The notes: generated by a model from the sequence alone, not told the origin. 60,301 nt of DNA from Bacillus solimangrovi (GCF_001742425.1 NZ_MJEH01000015.1:1-60301); one strand, 5' to 3'. Numbered from the stretch's first letter, positions 10,982 to 20,052 are shown. Made by a program: numbers and translations.

Positions 10982-12445
10982 ATGGAAAATCAAGTACGTG
11001 TTCGATATGCGCCAAGCCCGACAGGTCATTTGCATATTGGAAACGCCCGCACAGCATTATTTAATTATTTATTTGCAAGAAGTCGAAATGGGAAATTTAT
11101 AATTCGTGTAGAAGATACAGATAAAAAACGAAATATTGAGGGTGGCGAGGAAAGCCAGCTTAAATATTTGAAGTGGTTAGGTATTGATTGGGATGAGAGC
11201 ATTGATGTAGGCGGCGAATATGGTCCTTATCGTCAATCTGAGCGTAATGATTTATATGAGAAGTATTATACTGAACTTCTAGAAAAAGGGTTAGCATATA
11301 AATGTTATTGTACAGAAGAAGAACTAGAGGCAGAGCGTGAAGAAATGCGTGCTAATGGACAAATGCCTCGATATTCTGGTAAATGTCGACATCTAACTGA
11401 TGAGCAACGTGAAGCGCTTGCCAAAGAGGGACGTGAACCAAGCATTCGTTTTGCTGTATTAGAAGATAAGGTGTATCGTTTTAAGGATATTGTGAAGGAT
11501 GAGGTATCATTTGAATCAAATACAATTGGTGATTTCGTTATCGTAAAGAAAGATGGAACACCAACATACAACTTTGCTGTAGCAGTAGATGATTATTTGA
11601 TGAAGATTACTCATGTGTTACGTGGTGATGATCATATCTCAAATACACCGAAACAAATGATGATTTATGAAGCGTTAGGTTGGGAAACACCTATTTTTGG
11701 TCATATGACACTAATTGTTAATGAAGAACGAAAGAAATTAAGTAAACGAGATGAATCAATTATTCAATTTATTGAACAATATGCTGAGCTTGGATATCTC
11801 CCAGAAGCGTTGTTCAATTTCATTGGTTTACTTGGTTGGTCACCTGTAGGAGAGGAAGAACTATTTACTCGTGAACAATTTATAGAGATTTTCGATCCAG
11901 AACGTCTATCCACTTCACCAGCAGTATTTGATACGAAAAAACTTGAGTGGATGAATAACCAATATGTGAAGGAGAAATCACTAGAAGAAATTGTTGAGTT
12001 ATCTCTACCACATTTAGTGGCAGCGAACCGACTTCCAGAAGAGATGAGCGAAGAACAAGCTGGATGGGCACGTGAGTTAGTTGCTTTATATCATGAGCAA
12101 ATGAGCTACGGTGCTGAAATTGTGCCGTTAACAGAAATGTTCTTTAAAGAAGAAATTGAGTATGATGATGAAGCGAAAGCAGTACTGGCAGAAGAGCAAG
12201 TAACAGAAGTGTTACGTCAATTTGCTTCACAATTAGAAGGGCTAGAAAATTATGAAGCATCTCAAATTAAGAAAGCGATAAAAGAAACACAAAAATCAAC
12301 TGGTCAAAAAGGTAAAAAGCTCTTCATGCCTATTCGTGTAGCTGTAACAGGTCAAACTCATGGACCAGAGTTGCCGCAAGCTATCCAATTAGTTGGTAAA
12401 GAAACGGTGCTTGCTCGTTTAAGTAAGCTTACAGAAAATAAATAA
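10982..12445 (+). CDS. gltX: Glutamyl-tRNA synthetase
   Basis: This class I synthetase charges tRNA-Glu; in Bacillus the enzyme also misacylates tRNA-Gln, which GatCAB then amidates. The ATP-binding HIGN is at 18-21 and the KLSKR loop at 252-256. Length is 487 residues. The frame is open further upstream, but the ATG at 10982 has a GGAAAGG site and gives the family N-terminus [10 protein letters not shown]. The 239 bases before it hold a weak stem-loop (10759-10780) with no T run and no convincing promoter. Confidence 0.97.
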   Translation: MENQVRVRYAPSPTGHLHIGNARTALFNYLFARSRNGKFIIRVEDTDKKRNIEGGEESQLKYLKWLGIDWDESIDVGGEYGPYRQSERNDLYEKYYTELLEKGLAYKCYCTEEELEAEREEMRANGQMPRYSGKCRHLTDEQREALAKEGREPSIRFAVLEDKVYRFKDIVKDEVSFESNTIGDFVIVKKDGTPTYNFAVAVDDYLMKITHVLRGDDHISNTPKQMMIYEALGWETPIFGHMTLIVNEERKKLSKRDESIIQFIEQYAELGYLPEALFNFIGLLGWSPVGEEELFTREQFIEIFDPERLSTSPAVFDTKKLEWMNNQYVKEKSLEEIVELSLPHLVAANRLPEEMSEEQAGWARELVALYHEQMSYGAEIVPLTEMFFKEEIEYDDEAKAVLAEEQVTEVLRQFASQLEGLENYEASQIKKAIKETQKSTGQKGKKLFMPIRVAVTGQTHGPELPQAIQLVGKETVLARLSKLTENK

Positions 12446-12641
12446 AGCACATTTTACTATGCGTTCTAATATAGTAGATGTATAATTGGGAAATAAAACA
12501 ACTAACAAATCGTTGATGAGGAGAAGTAAGGAAACAGGTTTACTTTAATATGGTATATTTAGACTTATAGGAGATAATATGGGGAAACAACTGAAATAGT
12601 GTTCTTCACATATAACCTATATATCTAGATTGGCCTATTTA

Positions 12642-12855
12642 AGAGAGAACCACCTTGGCTGAGAGTGGTTTAAGTAAACGTTTCTTGAAATGCACCTCTG
12701 AGTCTTTTGCTGAAGGCGAGTAAGCAAAAGCGGCATGAGCCTGTCGTTATATAAGGCATAAAGCTGGACTAATAAAATTATATTAGTCAAGCAGAGTGGA
12801 ACCGCGCTTAAGGAAGGCGTCTCTGTGCTGTAATGGCATAGAGGCGTCTTTTGTC
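12642..12855 (+). promoter_or_regulatory. Cysteine-responsive T-box leader of cysE-cysS
   Basis: The leader begins with the stem I block AGAGAG and holds a specifier loop with TGC, a cysteine codon, at 12691-12693 in the context GAAATGCACC. The T-box core with GTGGAACCGCG lies at about 12793-12806. The four bases TGGA (12797-12800) can pair with a tRNA ending in UCCA, which fits tRNA-Cys with discriminator U. Uncharged tRNA-Cys should stabilise the antiterminator (AGAG of the T-box with CTCT at 12821-12824) and allow cysE-cysS transcription. The rest of the 463-base gap, 12446-12641, shows no clear promoter. Confidence 0.93.
12812..12855 (+). terminator. Intrinsic terminator of the T-box
   Basis: The arm 12812-12828 pairs with 12836-12852 over 17 positions, several of them G-U, and ends in TTTTG. 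The 5' arm contains the CTCT that the antiterminator needs, so the two structures exclude each other. Confidence 0.85.
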
Positions 12856-12908
12856 TATTATGGAGAAAAATCATCATTGTAAAGTAAGAGATACGGGGGT
12901 GGATGATA

Positions 12909-13547
12909 ATGTTTAAAATGTTAAAGGAAGATGTAGATGTTGTCTTCGATCAAGACCCTGCTGCAAGGAGTTATTTAGAAGTTATCTTGACTTATTCAGG
13001 GCTCCATGCAATATGGGCACACCGCTTTGCACATTGGTTTTATAGACGAAAATTCTTCTTTCTTGCTAGACTCATTTCACAAATTAGCCGTTTTTTTACG
13101 GGGATCGAAATTCATCCAGGAGCTAAGATAGGCAGGCGTTTTTTCATCGATCATGGTATGGGTGTTGTAATAGGTGAAACGTGTGAAATAGGAAATAATG
13201 TAACAATCTTCCAAGGCGTGACATTAGGTGGTACAGGTAAGGAAAAGGGGAAACGCCACCCGACACTTGAAGACAATACATTAGTATCAACAGGTGCGAA
13301 AGTATTAGGGTCAATTACGATTGGGGAAAATTCTAAGGTAGGTGGGGGTTCCGTTGTTTTAAAAGATGTTCCGCCAAACGCGACAGTAGTAGGAATACCG
13401 GGTAAAGTAGTTGTTCAAGATGGCGTGAAAGTTCGAAGAGATTTGAACCATCACGAGCTACCAGATCCAGTTGCAGATAAATTGAAGAAGATGGATCAAG
13501 AGTTAAGGGAATTAAGGGAAGCGATTCAAAAGTTTACGAAGGAGTGA
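12909..13547 (+). CDS. cysE: Serine O-acetyltransferase
   Basis: CysE acetylates serine to O-acetylserine, the carbon skeleton for cysteine. The C-terminal half is a left-handed beta helix of hexapeptide repeats with the catalytic [11 protein letters not shown] and the [12 protein letters not shown] loop. The protein has 212 residues from the ATG at 12909, which sits seven bases after GGGGGTGG and gives MFKMLKED as in homologues; an ATG six bases earlier is too close to the site. It lies behind the cysteine T-box and six bases before cysS, so supply and charging of cysteine are controlled together. Confidence 0.96.
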   Translation: MFKMLKEDVDVVFDQDPAARSYLEVILTYSGLHAIWAHRFAHWFYRRKFFFLARLISQISRFFTGIEIHPGAKIGRRFFIDHGMGVVIGETCEIGNNVTIFQGVTLGGTGKEKGKRHPTLEDNTLVSTGAKVLGSITIGENSKVGGGSVVLKDVPPNATVVGIPGKVVVQDGVKVRRDLNHHELPDPVADKLKKMDQELRELREAIQKFTKE

Positions 13548-13553
13548 GTATAG

Positions 13554-14954
13554 ATGTCAGTTCAAATGTATAATACATTAACTCGTCAGAAGGAACTTTT
13601 TAAACCGTTGGAAGAAGGAAAAGTGAAGATGTATGTATGTGGCCCAACAGTTTATAATTATATTCATATAGGAAATGCTCGTCCGGTTATTGTGTTTGAT
13701 ACAGTTCGGCGCCATCTGGAATACAAAGGTTATGATGTGAAATTTGTTTCGAATTTCACTGATGTTGATGATAAATTGATTAAGACAGCTCAGGAATTAG
13801 GTGAGGATGTACCAACGATTGCTGAGCGCTTTATCCAAGCATTTCATGAAGATGTTAGTGCATTTGGAGTTAAGGAAGCGGATGAACATCCTCGTGTAAT
13901 GGAAAATATATCAGAGATTATTGATTTTATTGAAGGATTAATTAATAAAGGTTTTGCTTATGAAGCGGATGGAGATGTCTATTTTAGAACACGTTCATTT
14001 GAAGGATATGGTAAGCTTTCAGATCAACCGATAGATGAATTACGTATTGGGGCAAGAATCGGAGTAGGTGAGAAGAAAGAAGATCCATTAGACTTTACCC
14101 TATGGAAAAATGCTAAAGATGGTGAGATCTCTTGGGAAAGTCCATGGGGAAGCGGTCGTCCAGGCTGGCATATTGAATGTTCAGCGATGTGCCGAAAATA
14201 TCTTGGTGAGACAATTGACATTCATGCAGGAGGTCAAGACTTGGCATTTCCACATCATGAAAATGAAATAGCGCAATCTGAGAGCTTAACAGGTAAGCCG
14301 TTTGCTAACTATTGGCTTCATAATGGGTATATTCAAATTAATAATGAAAAAATGTCAAAATCACTAGGGAATTTTGTGTTAGTTCATGACATTATCAAGC
14401 ATCATGACCCACAAGTCGTCCGTTTCTTCATGTTGTCAGTGCATTATCGTCACCCTATTAATTTCAATGAAGAATTGTTAGAAAGTGCGAAAAGTGGGTT
14501 AGATCGAATTCGAACAGCTTATGATAATATTCTTCACAGAACAGAAGCTAGCAGTGGGTTAGCACAAAACGACCAAGAGTGGTTAAATAAAATTAACAAA
14601 ATGCAGGAAATGTTTGTAGCAGAAATGGATGATGACTTCAACACAGCTAATGCGATTTCCGTATTGTTTGAAATGGCTAAGCAAGCGAACATCTACTTAC
14701 AAGAGAACCATACGTCTAAACAAGTATTAGAAAAATTCATTAAACAGTTTGATGATTTTGGAAATATTTTAGGTGTTTCATTTAAAGTAGCACAAACGAT
14801 GTTAGATGATGAAATTGAAAAATTGATTCAAGCACGAATGGAAGCACGTAAAAACAGAAACTTCGAACTTGCAGATCAAATCCGAGATGACTTAAAGGAT
14901 AAAGGCATCATTTTAGAGGATACACCGCAAGGAATACGCTGGAAGCGAGTGTGA
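13554..14954 (+). CDS. cysS: Cysteinyl-tRNA synthetase
   Basis: This class I synthetase charges tRNA-Cys. HIGN is at 38-41 and KMSKS at 266-270. Cys29 and the later GWHIECSAM and HHENE blocks supply the zinc that selects cysteine. The 466-residue length is normal. AAGGAG precedes the ATG. It is co-transcribed with cysE under T-box control and followed four bases later by mrnC, the usual order in Bacillales. Confidence 0.97.
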   Translation: MSVQMYNTLTRQKELFKPLEEGKVKMYVCGPTVYNYIHIGNARPVIVFDTVRRHLEYKGYDVKFVSNFTDVDDKLIKTAQELGEDVPTIAERFIQAFHEDVSAFGVKEADEHPRVMENISEIIDFIEGLINKGFAYEADGDVYFRTRSFEGYGKLSDQPIDELRIGARIGVGEKKEDPLDFTLWKNAKDGEISWESPWGSGRPGWHIECSAMCRKYLGETIDIHAGGQDLAFPHHENEIAQSESLTGKPFANYWLHNGYIQINNEKMSKSLGNFVLVHDIIKHHDPQVVRFFMLSVHYRHPINFNEELLESAKSGLDRIRTAYDNILHRTEASSGLAQNDQEWLNKINKMQEMFVAEMDDDFNTANAISVLFEMAKQANIYLQENHTSKQVLEKFIKQFDDFGNILGVSFKVAQTMLDDEIEKLIQARMEARKNRNFELADQIRDDLKDKGIILEDTPQGIRWKRV

Positions 14955-14958
14955 TTCA

Positions 14959-15360
14959 ATGGTAAATCCAAAGCAATTAAATGCACTCGCTTTAGCGTAT
15001 ATGGGCGATGCGGTTTATGAACAACATGTCCGATTTGAGATTTTACAAACAGGTAAAGTGAAGCCAAACCAACTTCACCGTGAAGCAACCCAATTTGTTT
15101 CAGCGAAAGCACAGGCGGCTGTTCTTCACCGCTTACTTGAATTGAATTTTCTAACTGAAGAAGAAGAAGCTGTTATGAGAAGAGGACGTAATGCGAAATC
15201 AGGAACAATTCCTAAGAATACTGATGTTCAAACATATCGTCACAGTTCTGCGTTTGAAGCGGTGATAGGTTATCATTATTTATCGGGAAATGAAGAGCGA
15301 TTAGATGAATTATTAGTTTCTTCATATAATATTGCATTAGAGGAAAGGAAAAAGAGGTGA
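14959..15360 (+). CDS. mrnC: Mini-ribonuclease III
   Basis: MrnC is a dimeric RNase III catalytic domain without the double-stranded-RNA-binding domain; in B. subtilis it matures 23S rRNA. The 133 residues include the catalytic block [12 protein letters not shown] near the N-terminus and the RGRNAK and [10 protein letters not shown] blocks typical of the family. The gene lies between cysS and rlmB, the usual place. Confidence 0.95.
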   Translation: MVNPKQLNALALAYMGDAVYEQHVRFEILQTGKVKPNQLHREATQFVSAKAQAAVLHRLLELNFLTEEEEAVMRRGRNAKSGTIPKNTDVQTYRHSSAFEAVIGYHYLSGNEERLDELLVSSYNIALEERKKR

Positions 15361-15366
15361 TTGTGA

Positions 15367-16110
15367 ATGGATAATGAATGGATTGCAGGGAAAAATCCTG
15401 TATTAGAAGCTTTACGTTCTGGAAGGGATATTAATAAAGTATGGATAGCAGAAGGGACACAACGCACTACTGTTCAGCAACTCCAAAAGCTAGCAAAAGA
15501 ATCAAATACAATTGTTCAGATTGTACCTAAACAAAAACTTGAGCAAGTAGTAGGGAAAAACCATCAAGGTGTTGCTGCGTCAGTTGCGGCTTACACATAT
15601 GCAGATTTAGATGACATAATTGAGATTGCAAAGAAGAAAAATGAAGATCCATTTATCCTGTTGTTAGATGAAATTGAGGATCCACACAACTTAGGATCAA
15701 TCTTACGTACAGCTGATTCAGTAGGTGTACACGGCGTTGTTATTCCGAAGCGACGAGCAGTTGGATTAACCAACGCAGTTGCTAAGAGTTCGACGGGTGC
15801 CATTGAATACGTACCTGTTGCTCGCGTTACTAATATGGCACGAACTATTGATGAGTTAAAGGATAGAGGATTCTGGATTGCTGGAACAGATGCCTCAGCA
15901 AAACAAGACTTTAGACAAATGAGTGTCGACATGCCTTTAGGTGTAGTTATTGGAAGTGAAGGGCGAGGAATGAGTAGGTTGATAAAGGATAAGTGTGACT
16001 TCCTGTTATCGCTTCCTATGGTTGGACAAGTTACTTCTTTGAATGCCTCGGTTGCTGCTGGTTTGCTTATGTATGAGGTTTATCGAAAACGTCATCCTCT
16101 CGGGGAATAA
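15367..16110 (+). CDS. rlmB: 23S rRNA 2'-O-methyltransferase RlmB (SpoU family)
   Basis: This SpoU/TrmH-type methyltransferase is expected to modify the ribose of a guanosine in 23S rRNA helix 80. An N-terminal substrate-binding domain (about 1-75) is followed by the knotted SPOUT domain with motif 1 LDEIEDPHNLGSILRTAD, motif 2 VIGSEGRGM and motif 3 LPMVGQVTSLNASVAA. Length is 247 residues. AAAGAGGTGA precedes the ATG. Its position next to mrnC and rae1 forms an RNA-processing block. Confidence 0.95.
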   Translation: MDNEWIAGKNPVLEALRSGRDINKVWIAEGTQRTTVQQLQKLAKESNTIVQIVPKQKLEQVVGKNHQGVAASVAAYTYADLDDIIEIAKKKNEDPFILLLDEIEDPHNLGSILRTADSVGVHGVVIPKRRAVGLTNAVAKSSTGAIEYVPVARVTNMARTIDELKDRGFWIAGTDASAKQDFRQMSVDMPLGVVIGSEGRGMSRLIKDKCDFLLSLPMVGQVTSLNASVAAGLLMYEVYRKRHPLGE

Positions 16111-16115
16111 GGCAT

Positions 16116-16625
16116 ATGGATGTACTGTTGGTTGACGGCTATAACATAATAGGGGCTTGGCCTGAATTAAGAGAATTAAAGAAACGGGATTTAACCTCTG
16201 CGCGTGATAGGCTACTTGAGGATATGGCTGAATATCAAGCGTATAAAGGATACAAAGTCATCGTTGTATTTGATGCTCACTTCGTAGAAGGTATCGAGAA
16301 GAAATACGTAAATAAAAAAGTTGAAGTTGTCTTTACAAGGGAAAAAGAAACGGCAGATGAAAGAATCGAAAAGCTTACAAGTCAATATCAAAAAGATATC
16401 CGCACACAAGTACATGTCGCAACGTCTGATCATATTGAACAATCGGTAACATTTGGACAAGGGGCGTTGCGAATATCTGCCCGGGAATTATTAAATGAAG
16501 TGAATAATTGTAAAAAACAAATAATAGAGCAGATTAGGTATACTAACGATGAAAAGCCTTCGGGTAGAAAATTGTTTGATGAAGAAATAATGGCAAAGTT
16601 AGACAAGCTTCGTCGTAGAAAATAA
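16116..16625 (+). CDS. rae1: Ribosome-associated endoribonuclease Rae1 (YacP)
   Basis: The 169-residue protein has the NYN/PIN-like fold of the YacP family, with the N-terminal acidic motif LLVDGYNIIGAWPEL and the later VVFDAH and TADERIEKL blocks. The B. subtilis homologue enters the ribosomal A site and cleaves certain mRNAs during translation. It starts five bases after rlmB and ends just before the sigH promoter. A basic C-terminal tail (KLDKLRRRK) is typical. Confidence 0.92.
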   Translation: MDVLLVDGYNIIGAWPELRELKKRDLTSARDRLLEDMAEYQAYKGYKVIVVFDAHFVEGIEKKYVNKKVEVVFTREKETADERIEKLTSQYQKDIRTQVHVATSDHIEQSVTFGQGALRISARELLNEVNNCKKQIIEQIRYTNDEKPSGRKLFDEEIMAKLDKLRRRK

Positions 16626-16633
16626 TGACTATG

Positions 16634-16663
16634 TTGACGTAACCGAACAGCCTACTGTATAAT
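16634..16663 (+). promoter_or_regulatory. Sigma-A promoter of sigH
   Basis: TTGACG (16634-16639) and TATAAT (16658-16663) are 18 bp apart, 42 bases before the sigH start. In B. subtilis the equivalent promoter is repressed by AbrB; no AbrB consensus exists to confirm it here. Confidence 0.75.
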
Positions 16664-16705
16664 ATTTCTATATTTATTGTAAGAGTGGTCGGGGGGATTG
16701 CAAAG

Positions 16706-17356
16706 GTGAGCTTACGCCTCGAAGAAGATCTACAAAAACGTTTTGGTCAGCAGGAAGATGAAGTGATAGTAGAACTGGTACATGGCGGAGATTCGGATGC
16801 ATTAGAGTATTTAATTAATAAGTACAAAAACTTTGTGCGCGCAAAGGCACGTTCCTACTTTTTAATAGGTGCAGACCGTGAAGACATTGTTCAAGAAGGA
16901 ATGATCGGATTGTATAAGGCGATTCGTGATTTTAAGGAGGACAAGCTCGCGTCTTTTAAAGCGTTTGCAGAACTTTGCGTTACACGTCAGATGATTACAG
17001 CTATTAAAACTGCAACACGTCAGAAACATATCCCGCTTAATTCGTATGTGTCATTGGACAAGCCGATTTATGATGAGGAGTCTGACCGTACGCTGTTAGA
17101 TGTTATTTCGGGTGCGAAAATTCTTGATCCGGAACAGGTAATTATTAATCAAGAGAAGTTTGATGACATTGAACTTAAGATGGCAGAATTATTAAGCGAT
17201 CTAGAAAGAAAAGTGTTAACACTATATTTGGATGGTAGTTCATATCAAGAGATTTCTGCCCAACTTAATCGCCATGTGAAATCTATTGATAATGCGTTAC
17301 AACGAGTGAAGAGAAAGCTAGAACGGTATTTAGAGTTACGTGAGATAACTTTATAA
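16706..17356 (+). CDS. sigH: RNA polymerase sigma factor SigH (Spo0H)
   Basis: SigH directs early sporulation and stationary-phase transcription. The 216-residue protein has the region 2 block DREDIVQEGMIGLYKAIRDF for -10 recognition and a C-terminal region 4 helix-turn-helix (SYQEISAQLNRHVKSIDNAL). I chose the GTG at 16706, nine bases after a run of six G (16691-16696); the frame is open to a GTG at 16685, which precedes that site. The protein supports the view that the organism sporulates. Confidence 0.95.
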   Translation: MSLRLEEDLQKRFGQQEDEVIVELVHGGDSDALEYLINKYKNFVRAKARSYFLIGADREDIVQEGMIGLYKAIRDFKEDKLASFKAFAELCVTRQMITAIKTATRQKHIPLNSYVSLDKPIYDEESDRTLLDVISGAKILDPEQVIINQEKFDDIELKMAELLSDLERKVLTLYLDGSSYQEISAQLNRHVKSIDNALQRVKRKLERYLELREITL

Positions 17357-17362
17357 GTTACG

Positions 17363-17392
17363 TTGACACTTTGTTTTTAGCTGTGATACATT
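17363..17392 (+). promoter_or_regulatory. Sigma-A promoter of rpmGB-secE
   Basis: A consensus TTGACA (17363-17368) lies 18 bp from TACATT (17387-17392), and TGA directly before the -10 makes it an extended site. It is 41 bases before rpmGB. Confidence 0.65.
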
Positions 17393-17432
17393 GTCTTTAG
17401 TGATATCTTAAAGTTACAGGATGGTGTATTCA

Positions 17433-17582
17433 TTGCGTAAAAAAGTAATTTTAGCTTGTGAGAAATGCCATAGTCGTAACTATACAACGATGAAAAACAC
17501 AGTTCAGGATACAGAGCGCCTTGTGATTAAGAAATTTTGTAAGCACTGTAATGCTCATACAGACCACCGGGAAACGAAATAA
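17433..17582 (+). CDS. rpmGB: 50S ribosomal protein L33
   Basis: This 49-residue gene reads [19 protein letters not shown] at its start. Two CXXC pairs, CEKC and CKHC, mark the zinc-binding form of L33. The TTG at 17433 gives the family N-terminus; an in-frame ATG at 17421 would add four residues. A GGTG element lies six bases before the TTG. It is followed 53 bases later by secE, the order known in B. subtilis. Confidence 0.93.
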   Translation: MRKKVILACEKCHSRNYTTMKNTVQDTERLVIKKFCKHCNAHTDHRETK

Positions 17583-17635
17583 AGTTACGTATGTTGGGTG
17601 AAATGGCTCATCCACTGCTTTTGGAGGTAACGTTC

Positions 17636-17818
17636 ATGCGACGTATTACACAATTCTTACGAGACGTAGGTCGTGAGATGAAGAAAGTAAGTTGGCCTAA
17701 GAAACAGGAATTGACACGCTATACAGTTACAGTTATTACAACAGTAGCATTTGTAGCAATTTATTTTTCTGTTATCGATCTTGGGATTTCTGAAATTATT
17801 CGTCTCGTGCTTGAATAG
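17636..17818 (+). CDS. secE: Preprotein translocase subunit SecE
   Basis: SecE clamps the two halves of the SecY channel. The 60-residue protein has the short Gram-positive form: an amphipathic helix with REMKKVSWPKKQEL, then one membrane helix (about 29-52). The reading frame is open further upstream, but the ATG at 17636 has a TGGAGGT site eight bases away and gives MRRITQFL, as in homologues. Confidence 0.95.
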   Translation: MRRITQFLRDVGREMKKVSWPKKQELTRYTVTVITTVAFVAIYFSVIDLGISEIIRLVLE

Positions 17819-17870
17819 TACAAGTAGTTTTTGGTTATAAAGTAAGGTGAATATTTCGGGAATAGTTTGG

Positions 17871-17894
17871 AAAAGCCTTTATATGGCTTTTTTT
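17871..17894 (+). terminator. Weak terminator-like hairpin between secE and nusG
   Basis: AAAAGCC (17871-17877) pairs with GGCTTTT (17885-17891), with more T after it. Seven pairs, four of them A-T, suggest partial termination, which would uncouple secE from nusG. Confidence 0.45.
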
Positions 17895-17998
17895 ACTGTG
17901 TTCTTCTTTTTGTTAGGAAGCGTAGGGCTGAATAGCATGCCTAATCTAATTGTGAAAAAGTGTAACAGAATACAAAAATTCCTGATGAGATATCCTTT

Positions 17999-18031
17999 GA
18001 GGAGGGAAAGGACAGAATAGTCCTAATAATT
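17999..18031 (+). promoter_or_regulatory. Split ribosome-binding region of nusG
   Basis: The only strong Shine-Dalgarno, GAGGAGGG (17999-18006), is 25 bases from the nusG ATG, too far for normal initiation. Between them AGGAC (18009-18013) and GTCCT (18020-18024) can form a five-pair hairpin with a six-base loop. Folded, it leaves nine unpaired bases between the site and the ATG, a normal distance. Confidence 0.5.
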
Positions 18032-18565
18032 ATGGAAAAGAATTGGTATGTTGTTCATACGTATTCGGGATACGAAAATAAGGTTAAGACGAACTTAGAA
18101 AAGCGTGTTGAAACAATGGGCATGCAGGATAAAATTTTTCGTGTTATTGTACCGGAGGATGAAGAAACAGAAATTAAAAACGGTAAGAAGAAAGTCGTTA
18201 AGAAGAAAGTATTTCCTGGGTACGTGTTAGCTGAACTCGTAATGACAGATGATTCCTGGTACGTTGTTCGAAATACACCTGGAGTTACTGGGTTCGTAGG
18301 TTCTGCTGGTTCAGGTTCAAAACCAACTGCACTACAGCCAGATGAAGTAGAGACAATCCTTAAACGTATGGGGATGGATAAGAAAGTTGTAGATATAGAC
18401 TTTGAATTAAAAGAAACAGTTAAGGTAACGGAAGGTCCATTTGCAGACTTTACTGGTACAATCGAAGAAATGGATGAAGATAAGCAAAAGGTTAAGGTGC
18501 ATGTTAGCATGTTTGGTCGTGAGACACCTGTGGAACTCGACTTTACACAGATTGAAAAGATTTAA
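18032..18565 (+). CDS. nusG: Transcription termination/antitermination factor NusG
   Basis: NusG binds the clamp of RNA polymerase and, in Bacillus, also promotes sequence-specific pausing. The 177 residues hold the NGN domain (KNWYVVHTYSGYENKV at the start, then FPGYVL and RNTPGVTGFVG) and a C-terminal KOW domain (GPFADFTGTIEEMDEDKQKVKV). No start codon in frame lies closer to the upstream Shine-Dalgarno, and the N-terminus matches homologues, so the ATG is right despite the odd spacing. Confidence 0.97.
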   Translation: MEKNWYVVHTYSGYENKVKTNLEKRVETMGMQDKIFRVIVPEDEETEIKNGKKKVVKKKVFPGYVLAELVMTDDSWYVVRNTPGVTGFVGSAGSGSKPTALQPDEVETILKRMGMDKKVVDIDFELKETVKVTEGPFADFTGTIEEMDEDKQKVKVHVSMFGRETPVELDFTQIEKI

Positions 18566-18574
18566 CAGAATAAC

Positions 18575-18603
18575 TTGCATTCCGTTTTGAATGATGATAA
18601 AAT
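18575..18603 (+). promoter_or_regulatory. Sigma-A promoter of rplK
   Basis: TTGCAT (18575-18580) and TAAAAT (18598-18603) are 17 bp apart, and TGA precedes the -10. The predicted transcript starts near 18610 and begins with a leader of about 100 bases. Confidence 0.7.
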
Positions 18604-18656
18604 CTTAATGTTTCATACTAGCGCCCGAATTCGGGGGCAGCATAGGATAGATAAGA

Positions 18657-18683
18657 GTGGGAGGGGAAAACCCCTATTACCAC
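18657..18683 (+). promoter_or_regulatory. Putative L1-binding site in the rplK leader
   Basis: GTGGGAGG (18657-18664) and ATTACCAC (18676-18683) frame a hairpin: GTGG pairs with CCAC, AGGGG with CCCCT, and AAAA is the loop. The strands copy the L1-binding helix of 23S rRNA, which has GUGGGAGG on one side and AAUACCAC on the other. L1 is known to repress L11-L1 operons by such mimicry in several bacteria. A 12-base palindrome (18624-18635) sits upstream in the same leader. Confidence 0.75.
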
Positions 18684-18710
18684 ATCACGGACTTTAAGGA
18701 GGTGTGTCTC

Positions 18711-19136
18711 GTGGCTAAAAAAGTTATTAAAATGGTAAAATTACAAATTCCTGCTGGTAAAGCTAATCCAGCTCCACCGGTTGGTCCTGCACTAGGTCAA
18801 GCTGGTGTTAATATCATGGGATTCTGTAAGGAGTTCAACGCTCGTACAGCAGATCAAGCGGGTATGATTATTCCAGTAGAAATCACGGTTTTTGAGGACC
18901 GTTCATTTACATTTATCACAAAAACTCCACCTGCAGCTATTCTTCTTAAGAAAGAAGCAGGTATCGAGTCAGGTTCTGGTGAACCTAACCGTAATAAAGT
19001 TGCAACGGTTAAGCGTGATCAAGTACGTAAAATCGCTGAAACTAAGATGCCTGACTTAAATGCCGCTGACGTTGAAGCAGCGATGCGCATGGTAGAAGGT
19101 ACTGCACGTAGCATGGGTATCATCGTTGAAGACTAA
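18711..19136 (+). CDS. rplK: 50S ribosomal protein L11
   Basis: L11 forms the GTPase-associated centre with 23S rRNA and is needed for RelA-type stringent sensing. The 141 residues contain the proline-rich N-terminal linker [26 protein letters not shown] and the RNA-binding C-terminal domain. The GTG at 18711 has an AAGGAGGTG site and gives MAKKVIK; the frame is open upstream through the leader, but that part is the regulatory RNA. Confidence 0.97.
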   Translation: MAKKVIKMVKLQIPAGKANPAPPVGPALGQAGVNIMGFCKEFNARTADQAGMIIPVEITVFEDRSFTFITKTPPAAILLKKEAGIESGSGEPNRNKVATVKRDQVRKIAETKMPDLNAADVEAAMRMVEGTARSMGIIVED

Positions 19137-19188
19137 TTTCAACGAAGAACTTGTGTAGAGGAGAGTACAAGCTTTTCTCATCAGCTAT

Positions 19189-19229
19189 AAAGGTTGCGAG
19201 TAAGCTGAAACTGCTACTTCGCAACCTTT
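19189..19229 (+). other. Hairpin between rplK and rplA
   Basis: AAAGGTTGCGA (19189-19199) and TCGCAACCTTT (19219-19229) form a perfect 11-bp stem. Only a poor T run follows, so it may attenuate, protect the 3' end of an rplK transcript, or be a processing site. A second hairpin, ACAAGCC (19285-19291) with GGCTTGT (19303-19309), lies downstream. Confidence 0.6.
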
Positions 19230-19311
19230 ATATGTGAACAAGGGGATTTTCCCTATTTAGAACATGACTTAGTAAAGCATGTGAACAAGCCGATTTTTGA
19301 TTGGCTTGTAC

Positions 19312-19337
19312 GTGGGAGGTTAATCCGTTATAACCAC
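19312..19337 (+). promoter_or_regulatory. Second putative L1-binding site, before rplA
   Basis: GTGGGAGG (19312-19319) and ATAACCAC (19330-19337) repeat the pattern seen before rplK. GTGG pairs with CCAC and the inner GG can pair with CC at 19325-19326. It ends three bases before the rplA ribosome site, so L1 bound here could block its own translation directly. Confidence 0.65.
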
Positions 19338-19356
19338 AATCAAGGAGGAAATAATA

Positions 19357-20052
19357 ATGGCGAAAAAAGGCAAGCGTTATACTGACTTAGTAAAATTAGT
19401 TGACCGTTCTAAAGCATACTCTGTTGAAGAGGCGATGGAACTTCTAAAGAAAACTGCTGCTGCGAAGTTTGGCGAAACAGTAGAAGTAGCTTTTCGTCTT
19501 GGTGTAGACCCTAAGAAAGCTGACCAACAAATCCGTGGTGCAATGGTTTTACCTCATGGTACTGGTAAAACTCAACGTGTACTTGTATTTGCTAAAGGTG
19601 AAAAAGCGAAAGAAGCAGAAGCTGCTGGAGCTGATTATGTTGGAGAAGGCGAATTCATTAACAAAATCAACCAAGGTTGGTTTGACTTTGATGTAATCGT
19701 GGCAACTCCAGACATGATGGCTGAAGTAGGTAAATTAGGTCGTGTATTAGGACCTAAAGGCTTAATGCCAAATCCTAAAACAGGTACTGTAACGTTTGAA
19801 GTAGAAAAAGCAATCAATGATATCAAAGCTGGTAAAGTAGAATACCGCGTTGATAAAGCTGGTAACATCCATGTTCCAATCGGTAAAGTATCATTTGATA
19901 ATGTGAAACTTGCTGAGAACTTTGTTGCGATTGCGGAGACTATCCAAAAAGCAAAACCTGCTGCGGCTAAAGGTACTTACATGCGTAACGTATCTATCGC
20001 TTCTACGATGGGCCCTGGTATTAAAGTAGACGTTTCTACTATTACTGCATAA
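19357..20052 (+). CDS. rplA: 50S ribosomal protein L1
   Basis: L1 forms the mobile stalk that moves deacylated tRNA out of the E site, and it is an mRNA repressor in many bacteria. The protein has the usual 231 residues, with [10 protein letters not shown] in domain II and the C-terminal [23 protein letters not shown] precedes the ATG. The 220-base gap from rplK is long for an r-protein pair and holds two hairpins and an L1-site mimic. Confidence 0.97.
   Translation: MAKKGKRYTDLVKLVDRSKAYSVEEAMELLKKTAAAKFGETVEVAFRLGVDPKKADQQIRGAMVLPHGTGKTQRVLVFAKGEKAKEAEAAGADYVGEGEFINKINQGWFDFDVIVATPDMMAEVGKLGRVLGPKGLMPNPKTGTVTFEVEKAINDIKAGKVEYRVDKAGNIHVPIGKVSFDNVKLAENFVAIAETIQKAKPAAAKGTYMRNVSIASTMGPGIKVDVSTITA

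Noticed and set aside
18055-18510. A 151-codon open frame on the minus strand inside nusG
   Set aside because: It is antisense to a certain gene in a region with biased codons, has no ribosome site, and its translation resembles no protein I know.
18624-18635. Palindrome CCCGAATTCGGG as a protein operator
   Set aside because: It lies downstream of the promoter in the transcribed rplK leader, so an RNA hairpin explains it better; no regulator is known with this site.
18657-18710. N-terminal extension of L11 in the long open frame
   Set aside because: The GTG at 18711 has an ideal ribosome site, and the upstream part forms the L1-like hairpin, so it is leader RNA.
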